Origin: a virus
Length of the DNA: 64,000 bases
Virus record (IMG/VR): IMGVR_UViG_3300034198_015569
Location: 24,428-88,427 of that record
Strand: one strand, 5' to 3'
The notes beneath the pieces are model-generated. The model saw only the letters and a program-made list of their open reading frames with translations. It ran no database searches and was not told where the DNA came from. Positions within the stretch are counted from its first letter, which is position 1; every line of letters starts with the position of its first letter. Position numbers and translations under genes: made by a program. Below, piece after piece: positions 22,232-28,852 of this stretch.

Positions 22232-22381
22232 ATGGATGAAGAAAATCTTATTGTCGGTTTCCTTTTCGGACTACTTATAATAACTATTATATTTAGTGCT
22301 GAATTAATAACATTATCTAATGAAAAACAACCTTCTATTGTAGATTATATTCGTCAAATAGAAAGTAAACGAATTAAATAA
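22232..22381 (+). CDS. Small membrane protein, 49 aa
   Basis: GGAG eight bases before ATG 22232. NLIVGFLFGLLIITIIF is one membrane helix near the N-terminus; the tail (SIVDYIRQIESKRIK) is basic. Lies between two tRNA genes. Unknown function, but start signal and composition are convincing. Confidence 0.65.
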   Translation: MDEENLIVGFLFGLLIITIIFSAELITLSNEKQPSIVDYIRQIESKRIK

Positions 22382-22383
22382 AT

Positions 22384-22457
22384 GCGGGTATGGTATATAG
22401 ATTGTGCCTTAGCCTTCCAAGCTAATGAAAAGGGTTTGAGTCCCTTTATCCGCTCCA
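22384..22457 (+). tRNA. tRNA-Gly(UCC)
   Basis: Acceptor GCGGGTA/TATCCGC, anticodon arm TTAGC-CTTCCAA-GCTAA, T-arm AAGGG-TTTGAGT-CCCTT, then TCCA. The D-loop lacks the usual GG. Confidence 0.85.
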
Positions 22458-22501
22458 ATACTAGTTTGTAGGTATTCTGTGTTTACTTGAAACCTTCGAA
22501 T

Positions 22502-22579
22502 GCTCCTGGCGAATGGCTGGTGCCTGTTCGCTAGACTGAAAATCTAGAGGTAGTAGTTCGATTCTACTCGGGAGCACCA
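22502..22579 (+). tRNA. tRNA-Phe(GAA)
   Basis: Acceptor GCTCCTG/CGGGAGC, D-stem GCGAA/TTCGC, anticodon arm CTAGA-CTGAAAA-TCTAG, T-arm AGTAG-TTCGATT-CTACT, ACCA. Confidence 0.85.
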
Positions 22580-22724
22580 TTTAAGTTGAGGAATCTGGAC
22601 GCTCCCTTATCCTACTTTAAAATGGATAAAAAACCAGAAAGAATTTAGTTTGGGGGTTACATGTAGTGAGAGAGAAAGGTATCTTTCTTTTGTAGGTGAA
22701 AGCCCTACCCCTTAAGCCTTCAAT
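22580..22724 (+). other. Structured spacer between tRNAs
   Basis: No ORF. One hairpin is TCTGG/CCAGA enclosing TTATCC/GGATAA. A second group has AGAAAG-GTAT-CTTTCT and a T-arm-like GTAGG-TGAAAGC-CCTAC followed by CCCC, much like the D-armless tRNA-like RNA at 5910-5971. Confidence 0.45.
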
Positions 22725-22799
22725 GCTCCTGTCGTCTACTGGCTAAGGCATTCAGTTGATACCTGAAAAAAGGATGATCGAAACATCCCTGGAGCACCA
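22725..22799 (+). tRNA. tRNA-Ile(GAU)
   Basis: Acceptor GCTCCTG/CTGGAGC with one mismatch, anticodon arm TTCAG-TTGATAC-CTGAA, T-arm GGATG-ATCGAAA-CATCC with A at 54, ACCA. Confidence 0.85.
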
Positions 22800-22824
22800 T
22801 ATTTTATACAATAGATGAGGTTTG

Positions 22825-23100
22825 ATGTACAATCTTTCAATTCCTGTTCCTGCGCCAGATTGTTCAAGTTTTACTCCAATTTCATATGAATTTTTACATC
22901 CTTACAAAGCTATTTTGACTGACAAGGATGGAAATAAAGTTTTGACTGGTTATGGTATTGGTGAACTTATCCATATTATGGAACCAAGCGTTCAACTTCT
23001 CGTTTGCGCATACGATTACTATAAAGAACTTCCTTTAGAAGGTGGTTATAAGTTGGAAGTGAATGATGATCTTCATCTTAAGAAAGTGTGGGTGCGATGA
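22825..23100 (+). CDS. Hypothetical protein, 91 aa
   Basis: GATGAGG before ATG 22825. Pro-rich start (NLSIPVPAPDCSSFTP), then a mixed alpha/beta body (YKAILTDKDGNKVLTGYGIGELIHIME). Not recognised. First of four overlapping small genes ending at 23787. Confidence 0.75.
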   Translation: MYNLSIPVPAPDCSSFTPISYEFLHPYKAILTDKDGNKVLTGYGIGELIHIMEPSVQLLVCAYDYYKELPLEGGYKLEVNDDLHLKKVWVR

Positions 23101-23369
23101 TCGATGACAAAGGAGTTTTGGGTTTCAATTGCCATTTAAGTAAAAAGACTTGGAATGGAGTTGATTATTTTGTTCGTATCTATGCATGTCGTGGAATTGG
23201 AACAAAATATGACGAATTTTATAAGTGGTTAAACACTGTAAAGCATGTGACAACTTCATGTGATTGGCCCTGGCATTATTTTTATTTTGAAGATATGCGT
23301 GAAGAACAAATATTCTTGAGTAAATATGCTTCTAAATTTATTTATTTTGATGCACGGGAAGATGAATAA
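23097..23369 (+). CDS. Hypothetical protein, 90 aa
   Basis: ATGA overlap sets the start at 23097. Aromatic-rich protein (TSCDWPWHYFYFEDMREEQ). Not recognised; no membrane helix. Confidence 0.75.
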   Translation: MIDDKGVLGFNCHLSKKTWNGVDYFVRIYACRGIGTKYDEFYKWLNTVKHVTTSCDWPWHYFYFEDMREEQIFLSKYASKFIYFDAREDE

Positions 23370-23566
23370 TGGCTAAACTATCTGATTCTGATATTAGTGT
23401 ATTAAAATTAATCCTTCGTTCTCCTAATCATGGGGCAGGATGGCGCCATGTGTCTGAACAGCTTTGGTTTATTATTGAAGAATTTGAACGAAAAGAATTG
23501 CTTGAAATTAAGCCTTTAATGGTTCGATTTAGTGAACGTGGATTGGTCGTGATAGATTACATATGA
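23369..23566 (+). CDS. Hypothetical protein, 65 aa, winged-helix-like
   Basis: Starts on the previous stop. SDSDISVLKLILRSPNHGAGWRHVSEQLWFIIEEF and a final VRFSERGLVVIDYI have the spacing of a small winged helix (three helices then a beta wing). This is a pattern impression, not a domain match; it could be a transcriptional modulator. Confidence 0.6.
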   Translation: MAKLSDSDISVLKLILRSPNHGAGWRHVSEQLWFIIEEFERKELLEIKPLMVRFSERGLVVIDYI

Positions 23567-23787
23567 AGACATGGTATTTTGCTAAGTGTAATAAATGTAT
23601 GGAAGTTAAATATTTCTTTATAAATGATCCAATTTATACTCACGTTATGTTTGGTGATCAAGACAAATCTACTGAAATTAAACAATGGTTTATTAAACAT
23701 TATGGTTGTGAATTAACTCTTGGATGGCGAGATGATCATTTAGATGAGCTTTGGGATGAAGGTTACGAGAATAAAGATTTATATTAA
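23563..23787 (+). CDS. Hypothetical protein, 74 aa
   Basis: ATGA overlap. KCNKCMEVKYF at the start offers two Cys and a later Cys/His pair (HYGCE), perhaps a metal site. Acidic C-terminus (WRDDHLDELWDEGYENKD). Not recognised. Confidence 0.65.
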   Translation: MKTWYFAKCNKCMEVKYFFINDPIYTHVMFGDQDKSTEIKQWFIKHYGCELTLGWRDDHLDELWDEGYENKDLY

Positions 23788-23819
23788 TTAAAGTTTTGGG
23801 TTCGTGTTCCCATCACAAT

Positions 23820-23889
23820 TTGATGCGGGCTATTCGCAAGATAGCTGCTAGTCTGGTTCGATTCCAGCCTTCTTTAAGCAACGCATCAA
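23820..23889 (+). ncRNA. Three-way-junction RNA, tRNA-like
   Basis: TTGATGCG (23820-23827) pairs with CGCATCAA (23882-23889). Inside are GCTAT-TCGCAAG-ATAGC (anticodon-arm shape) and CTGG-TTCGATT-CCAG (T-arm shape). No CCA, and the T-arm-like hairpin is not next to the closing stem. A TGGG/CCCA hairpin precedes it. Degenerate tRNA or a new small RNA. Confidence 0.45.
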
Positions 23890-23959
23890 TCTATTTTAAG
23901 AAAATGTAATTACAATGTAAATAGAAATGCTCGTAAGGCGAGTGATATTTGAAATAAAT

Positions 23960-24035
23960 GCGTGTGTAGTATAAAGGATAATTATTCCTGATTGCCAATC
24001 AGAAGACGAGGGTTCGAATCCCTCCACCCGCACCA
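23960..24035 (+). tRNA. tRNA-Gly(GCC)
   Basis: Acceptor GCGTGTG/CACCCGC with one mismatch, anticodon loop TTGCCAA, T-arm GAGGG-TTCGAAT-CCCTC, ACCA. Confidence 0.85.
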
Positions 24036-24051
24036 GTTAAGGAACTTTGAT

Positions 24052-24378
24052 ATGAGTTTACTTGATGAAGTTTGGAAAGAATTCTTTGATCATGGTTTTG
24101 ATAATGAAACCTATAATCGAATTCAAACCAACTGCCTAAAAATAGCTCAAGAGATTGATCCACGAACAACACATGTTCATGTTGATATCGTCCCTGGTGC
24201 CAAAGAAGAAGATATTTACAAGGCTTATAAAGAGGCGATGAAACAGATTGCTTCCGGTGATTATGAAATAGTTGAAAGTTTTCATGAGGACTTTGACAAT
24301 CCTCCTTTCACTGGTTCGAAAAAAATGACTGTCGAGGAATTTATAAAATCTCTTGACAAAGATAAAGAATCAGAGTAA
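24052..24378 (+). CDS. Hypothetical protein, 108 aa
   Basis: Starts 16 bases after tRNA-Gly; a longer frame from 23992 would run through the tRNA and is rejected. Acidic, helical (EVWKEFFDHGFDNETYNRI, AYKEAMKQIASGDYEIVESFH). Its stop is two bases from the end of the antisense nuclease gene. Not recognised. Confidence 0.75.
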   Translation: MSLLDEVWKEFFDHGFDNETYNRIQTNCLKIAQEIDPRTTHVHVDIVPGAKEEDIYKAYKEAMKQIASGDYEIVESFHEDFDNPPFTGSKKMTVEEFIKSLDKDKESE

Positions 24379-24380
24379 GA

Positions 24381-25040
24381 TTATCTAGTGTGTGCGAAAT
24401 ACAATATATGTTGAATTATATTTTTAGATTTTAGTTCTTCGCTCATAATTAGAAGTAAATTTGGACAGGATGCTTGTCTGATATTATCATTATTTCTAAT
24501 GTATCTTTTACCTTTAATTTCTATCCAAATTTGATAATCTGGTAAATAAAAATCGGGTACATAATACTTATTTACATTGTTAATATCGTAATGAAATCTT
24601 ATATTTGTATTTTTAAACCATCTAATATTAAATTTATCTAATAATTGACAAAAATATAATTCGGCACCGGAATCTAATTGAAATCCTTTATAAATAGTTC
24701 GATGTACTCGTGTTGAATTTGGATGATAAGAATGTTTGTTCGAACAAGTTCTAGAACAATATTTTCTAGTTCTTGTGGCACAACTGTCATCAATAAATTG
24801 TTCATTGCACTCTTGACAAGTTAGAAGCGGTCTATTACAAATACGTTCAGATGGTTTCCAACGATTTTTTCCACCTTTGCTCATATCGGCTTTGGATGGA
24901 AGAACATAATTCTCTTTAACTTTAGTTCTAATCTTTTCTCTTGTTTCTAGAGAATGATTACGTGAACTAGAACAACTTCTGGAACAAAAAATTCCAGGTT
25001 TTTCATGAGATGAATTACATTTTGGGCAAGTTTTAGTCAT
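24381..25040 (-). CDS. PD-(D/E)XK homing-type endonuclease with zinc fingers, antisense
   Basis: 219 aa on the minus strand. N-terminal half holds several CxxC/CSRSC pairs (CPKCNSS, FCSRSCSS, CQECNEQ, YCSRTCS), likely zinc-binding DNA-contact modules. The C-terminal part, LDSGAELYF then YVPDFYLPDYQIWIEIKGK, carries E, P-D and E-x-K of a PD-(D/E)XK catalytic core. It starts four bases from tRNA-Asp on the opposite strand. A selfish nuclease inserted in the tRNA array; the antisense direction and low GC agree. Confidence 0.75.
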   Translation of the reverse strand: MTKTCPKCNSSHEKPGIFCSRSCSSSRNHSLETREKIRTKVKENYVLPSKADMSKGGKNRWKPSERICNRPLLTCQECNEQFIDDSCATRTRKYCSRTCSNKHSYHPNSTRVHRTIYKGFQLDSGAELYFCQLLDKFNIRWFKNTNIRFHYDINNVNKYYVPDFYLPDYQIWIEIKGKRYIRNNDNIRQASCPNLLLIMSEELKSKNIIQHILYFAHTR

Positions 25041-25043
25041 AAT

Positions 25044-25118
25044 GGTCCTATAGTATATGGTTTAACATTCTTATCTGTCTAATAAGAGAATCGGGTTAGA
25101 GTCCCGATAGGATCGCCA
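25044..25118 (+). tRNA. tRNA-Asp(GUC)
   Basis: Acceptor GGTCCTA/TAGGATC, anticodon arm CTTAT-CTGTCTA-ATAAG, T-arm TCGGG-TTAGAGT-CCCGA, then GCCA. T37 is unusual. Confidence 0.8.
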
Positions 25119-25160
25119 TAATTATTTATAACAATGAGATTAAGTGAGTTTGATTATAAT

Positions 25161-25234
25161 GGGGTATGGGCTAGGACCCGGAAAATCCTTGCAAGATTTT
25201 AGCCTGATCGGGGCGGAACCGATATACTCCACCA
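25161..25234 (+). tRNA. tRNA-Ala(UGC) with odd T-loop
   Basis: Acceptor GGGGTAT/ATACTCC, anticodon arm AAATC-CTTGCAA-GATTT, T-stem ATCGG/CCGAT with loop GGCGGAA in place of TTCGAAN, ACCA. Confidence 0.75.
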
Positions 25235-25251
25235 TTTATTTTACCATTAAT

Positions 25252-25326
25252 GGGCTTTTAGTGCTAATGGGAACACACTGCTTTTGCAAAGCAGAATCGA
25301 CGGATCGTAACCGTCAAGGTCCACCA
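25252..25326 (+). tRNA. tRNA-Ala(UGC), second
   Basis: Acceptor GGGCTTT/AAGGTCC, anticodon arm CTGCT-TTTGCAA-AGCAG, T-arm GACGG-ATCGTAA-CCGTC with A at 54, ACCA. Confidence 0.8.
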
Positions 25327-25378
25327 ATTTTCTTATTGTGCGGCAATTGCCGAAAGTAGAGTCGTTCTCTACAATCCT

Positions 25379-25546
25379 AGAACGGATACTGCAATCTATC
25401 CCTAATAAGGAGGATTTCTTGAGCTTCGGCAAGACAGATATCTAGGGTGAGTTTTTGATATTTGAGCAATAAAGACTTGTTCTTGCGCTGCAAAAATCAA
25501 TTGTTTCTCTCCTCATTGAATGAATAAAAAACAAGAAAGCCGTTCT
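25379..25546 (+). ncRNA. Possible distant member of the TTTCAGCA RNA element family
   Basis: AGAACGG (25379-25385) is the reverse complement of CCGTTCT (25540-25546). As in the copies around the Ro60-like gene, the 3' strand is preceded by AAAG and followed by GTTAAA. After the 5' strand comes ATACTGCAA instead of TTTCAGCAA. The 150-base interior has no clear tRNA. The 5' strand can also pair with CGTTCT just upstream, so membership is uncertain. Confidence 0.4.
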
Positions 25547-25577
25547 GTTAAATTAAATTATGAACTTGTGAGGAAAA

Positions 25578-26078
25578 ATGATTCTTAAAGATTTCCTAGA
25601 AGCGATTGAATTTCAAGTAAGAGAATGTGTACCTTATCATTGGTCATGTTATGGTGAACGTTGTATGATCATGGATGGATATAATGAATATGGTGAAGCA
25701 TCTTGCGTTTATTCGCTAGAAACTTCACAAGTATTTGAAGTTTCTATCTCTGATAAGCTTGCTGATCGATATCAATACACATGGGTTGATCCTGATTATA
25801 AGGATGAATACGAAGCTGAAGCTAAGTCTCGTCATATTGAACCATATATGTGGCTTGATGGAGAAAAGTATTCTGTCACGGATTCTGAAGAAGATATTCT
25901 TGACAAGGTGACTGCAATTCTTAATAATAGAAGTTTCGATGAGACGGTAGTTATTACTTTAATAATGACACCAGAAGAAAAAATTCTTATTGAAACTGCG
26001 GCTGCAAATCTTGGTATCACGATTGATAAGTTTGTCGAGCGTGCTATTATGGAAGTTGCATACGAATTGGTAAATTAA
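25578..26078 (+). CDS. Hypothetical protein, 166 aa
   Basis: GTGAGGAAAA precedes ATG. Acidic protein; the last 50 residues (VVITLIMTPEEKILIETAAANLGITIDKFVERAIMEVA) resemble a ribbon-helix-helix DNA-binding unit, while the first two thirds are an unassigned mixed domain. If correct it could be an autoregulator, but this is a pattern impression only. Confidence 0.65.
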   Translation: MILKDFLEAIEFQVRECVPYHWSCYGERCMIMDGYNEYGEASCVYSLETSQVFEVSISDKLADRYQYTWVDPDYKDEYEAEAKSRHIEPYMWLDGEKYSVTDSEEDILDKVTAILNNRSFDETVVITLIMTPEEKILIETAAANLGITIDKFVERAIMEVAYELVN

Positions 26079-26098
26079 TTTTATAAATAAAAATATAT

Positions 26099-26178
26099 TC
26101 CGGTTGGGGCTGCTAGGCGTGGCCGCATGGCTTTGAACCATGACAAACAGCCTCGTTCGAATCGAGGAACCGGAACCA
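26099..26178 (+). tRNA. tRNA-Gln(UUG)
   Basis: Acceptor TCCGGTT/AACCGGA, anticodon arm CATGG-CTTTGAA-CCATG, T-arm CCTCG-TTCGAAT-CGAGG, ACCA. Confidence 0.85.
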
Positions 26179-26182
26179 AAAT

Positions 26183-26259
26183 GCTCTACGACCCAGCTAG
26201 TGAAGGGGCTGTCCTGATAAGACAGTAGCCGCAAGGGGCGGAACCTTGGTGGAGCACCA
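26183..26259 (+). tRNA. tRNA-Ile(GAU), second, odd T-loop
   Basis: Acceptor GCTCTAC/GTGGAGC, D-stem CCC/GGG, anticodon arm CTGTC-CTGATAA-GACAG, T-stem CAAGG/CCTTG with loop GGCGGAA, ACCA. Confidence 0.8.
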
Positions 26260-26322
26260 TATATCATGATCCTGTGAATTATAATTTCTTAGATACAATC
26301 CTTAAATTGTGAGGTTTATATA

Positions 26323-26889
26323 ATGGAATTTTTTGTATTGGCTGGAATCACACTTTTTAATGTGTGGGGAGCCTTGATTTTACTTGCAGCTATTACAATC
26401 GCTTGTATACTTAGTTCCAATGAATATACATTGGCATCACTAGGAGTACTTTTAGTGGCCGCGACGGTTACGGCATTTTTCGGTCTAGCTCCTGTTTTTT
26501 CTTTTATCGTAAACAACCCATTGACTTTTGCGATTTGGGCTGTAATATATTTGGTAGTTGGAATCGTTTGGTCCATCTATAACTGGTGGGTTTTTGTAAA
26601 GAAAGTAAGAAATTACTATAATGAACAAAAAGCATCCTTAAGTAACAATCCTACGGAAAAAGATATTAAATTTGCTAGGGACCGAGTTGTAAATTATTTT
26701 GATTTGCTTTCTTTGCCTCCTAAGGCAATGGACCATAAATCACATATCATTTCCAGCATGGTATACTGGCCGATGTCGATGATTTGGTATTTACTTGCTG
26801 ATTTCCTAAAAGAAATTTTCACCAAGATTTTCAACTACTTCCGTAACCTTTATCAGAGTATTTCTGATAGTGTTTTTAAAGATATGTGA
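26323..26889 (+). CDS. Polytopic membrane protein, 188 aa
   Basis: Three hydrophobic segments in the first 95 residues (FVLAGITLFNVWGALILLAAITIA, LASLGVLLVAATVTAFFGL, LTFAIWAVIYLVVGIVWSIYNWW) and another near residue 150. TGTGAGG precedes ATG. It heads a block with a coiled-coil protein, a ClpB-like ATPase and another membrane protein, so it may be the membrane anchor of that complex. Confidence 0.75.
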   Translation: MEFFVLAGITLFNVWGALILLAAITIACILSSNEYTLASLGVLLVAATVTAFFGLAPVFSFIVNNPLTFAIWAVIYLVVGIVWSIYNWWVFVKKVRNYYNEQKASLSNNPTEKDIKFARDRVVNYFDLLSLPPKAMDHKSHIISSMVYWPMSMIWYLLADFLKEIFTKIFNYFRNLYQSISDSVFKDM

Positions 26890-26907
26890 TAGGAGAATTT
26901 TAATATT

Positions 26908-28584
26908 ATGACTAACACTGGCGCCGCCAAGCTTCGTGAAACCCGAGCCGTTGACACGGTTCTGACTGAAGCTGTTCGCAATCGTACCCGCACTGCTACT
27001 CGTGAAACTGCAAATGAGGCTGATAGTCGATTTGCTAGTATTCAGACGAATACATTTCATCAAATTATGTTTGCTCGCGATCTGTCTCCCGAGGCAAAGA
27101 AGGATGCCATGACACAGGCAATTTCCTTCATTGGAACCAAAGAAGAAACCCGCACCCGAATCGCTGAATATGAACTGTTTAAGGAATTTCTACAGTCCAA
27201 GCGTGAGGAGATGGAAGTTCAAATTATGAAGCTTACGGACACTGAAGCTTATAGCGAGCTTAAGTCCGTGATCGAAGGTCTCAATGGTGGAATGCTCGAT
27301 TTCGAAGAGCGTATGACTCCTTTGATTGAAATTATTGACGCCATTTATGTTCTTCGTACCAATGGTCTTACTTATGACGCATTTAAGGAAATTCGTGACG
27401 AACGAAATCTTGAAGATGAGTATAATGAAAAGCGTTCTGATATTACTACTCGTTTCAATACTTTGAATAATGATATTACAAATCTTCAGAATGAAATTGC
27501 TACTCTTGGCGAACAAAAGAGTTTCTTCGGATTTGGTGGGGTGACACAGGAAGCTCGTGAGGCAATTTCACGCAAGAATCTAGAGCTTACTACGGCGCAG
27601 AATAACCTCGCCACACTTCAGTCTGAATTGATTGCTCTTAATGTTGAACGTGCGGAACGTCAGTCTAAGAATGGCGAATTCGCTGCGGAAAAAGCAAAGC
27701 TTCGTGAACTTCTGGATATTTCTTCGGATGACCATAAGGAACGTCAGAAGGGACTTGTAAGCTCCGCTCTTAACTTCGTGACTGTGTCCAAGGAACGAAT
27801 TGGTTCCATTCGTGACCATTTCGGTAAGATGGATAGCCAGATTGAAAATCTTGTGGATGCAAATTCCACCATGCTTAAGATTTACGCAATTATGGGCGAG
27901 GCTACCAAGGAAGCCGAACAGAAGAATCAGGAAATCCGTGCTTCTCTTGAAGCTCCCGAAGGCGATGAAAACATGATCGCTAAGATTACTCGTGAAGAAA
28001 AGAAGATGGCTGTTGAGGAGCATATTGAGCTTCTTAATACCTCTACTGCTGATACCACGATGACCTTTGCGGACCTGTCTTCCAAGGCCATTCGTATCAA
28101 GGGTATGAAGGATGCAAATTCTTCGCAGATGGCGAAGGTTCGCACCATGCATTCACAAGGTGTAGCTGGTATTGCTGATCGGCTGAACGTGGTGCTCCAG
28201 GCGGTTTCTGCCGCTGCGCTTGGCGAATCTTCTTCCATCGCCAAGGATACGCTCACTCGTATGACTGATAGCACAAATAAGATTTCTCAAAAGGAATCTA
28301 TCCGTCAGGCTATGTCTGGTGCAGAAATCAATGCCGACCTTGAGAAGGCTCTTGATGACCTTGACGCCTATGGTGAAGTCGTCCGTGCCGCCACTGACAT
28401 TACCCGTGAAAATGTCACGGAAATGCGCAGCAAGCTTGATGAGCTTCAGAATCTTGCAAAGTCTGTGCAGGGTGATGTCAAGGAAGCCTATGCGGTGCAC
28501 GCCGATGTTGGTATGGGCGAACAGAAGAAGGAAAAGGCTTCAACCAATTCTTCTTCCAATGATCCTTTCAACTTCGCGGCGTGA
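26908..28584 (+). CDS. Large coiled-coil protein, 558 aa (TelA-like architecture possible)
   Basis: Long helical protein: heptads from about residue 90 to 130, again 175-275 (YNEKRSDITTRFNTLNNDIT..., LQSELIALNVERAERQ), and a helical C-terminal half rich in Ala/Glu/Arg ending in a Ser/Asn-rich tail. No membrane helix. Such proteins of the TelA/KlaA toxic-anion-resistance group are similar in size and helical make-up, but I see no diagnostic motif. GC-rich codons imply high expression. Position suggests partnership with the ClpB-like ATPase. Confidence 0.7.
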   Translation: MTNTGAAKLRETRAVDTVLTEAVRNRTRTATRETANEADSRFASIQTNTFHQIMFARDLSPEAKKDAMTQAISFIGTKEETRTRIAEYELFKEFLQSKREEMEVQIMKLTDTEAYSELKSVIEGLNGGMLDFEERMTPLIEIIDAIYVLRTNGLTYDAFKEIRDERNLEDEYNEKRSDITTRFNTLNNDITNLQNEIATLGEQKSFFGFGGVTQEAREAISRKNLELTTAQNNLATLQSELIALNVERAERQSKNGEFAAEKAKLRELLDISSDDHKERQKGLVSSALNFVTVSKERIGSIRDHFGKMDSQIENLVDANSTMLKIYAIMGEATKEAEQKNQEIRASLEAPEGDENMIAKITREEKKMAVEEHIELLNTSTADTTMTFADLSSKAIRIKGMKDANSSQMAKVRTMHSQGVAGIADRLNVVLQAVSAAALGESSSIAKDTLTRMTDSTNKISQKESIRQAMSGAEINADLEKALDDLDAYGEVVRAATDITRENVTEMRSKLDELQNLAKSVQGDVKEAYAVHADVGMGEQKKEKASTNSSSNDPFNFAA

Positions 28585-28588
28585 TTAA

Positions 28589-28852
28589 ATGAAAACTATT
28601 ATTAAAGCAAGTGAGGCGCCTTTGGCGCCTTACTATGCAATCTGTTTCGAAGAACAATATGTAGAAAAAAATGATTACTATTATGACAATAGTATTAATC
28701 ATAAGATCAAATTCAATTATCAAGCCTATTTTGATAAAAAGGAATGGGAACATGATATTGAAATTTACACTATTAAAAATATGAAATTCTTCGCATTCCA
28801 AGCAAATCCTGCAAAAGTAACAACTACTGTTAATGTGGAGATTACACTATGA
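28589..28852 (+). CDS. Hypothetical protein, 87 aa
   Basis: Starts four bases after the previous stop and overlaps the ATPase start by four. Tyr-rich, acidic (EEQYVEKNDYYYDNSINHK). No membrane helix. An adaptor for the ATPase is conceivable from position only. Confidence 0.65.
   Translation: MKTIIKASEAPLAPYYAICFEEQYVEKNDYYYDNSINHKIKFNYQAYFDKKEWEHDIEIYTIKNMKFFAFQANPAKVTTTVNVEITL

Noticed and set aside
25144-25359. 71-codon frame over two tRNA-Ala genes
   Set aside because: It is formed entirely by tRNA sequence.
27580-28500. Long antisense frames opposite the coiled-coil gene
   Set aside because: Shadows caused by GC-biased third positions of the real gene; no start signals.
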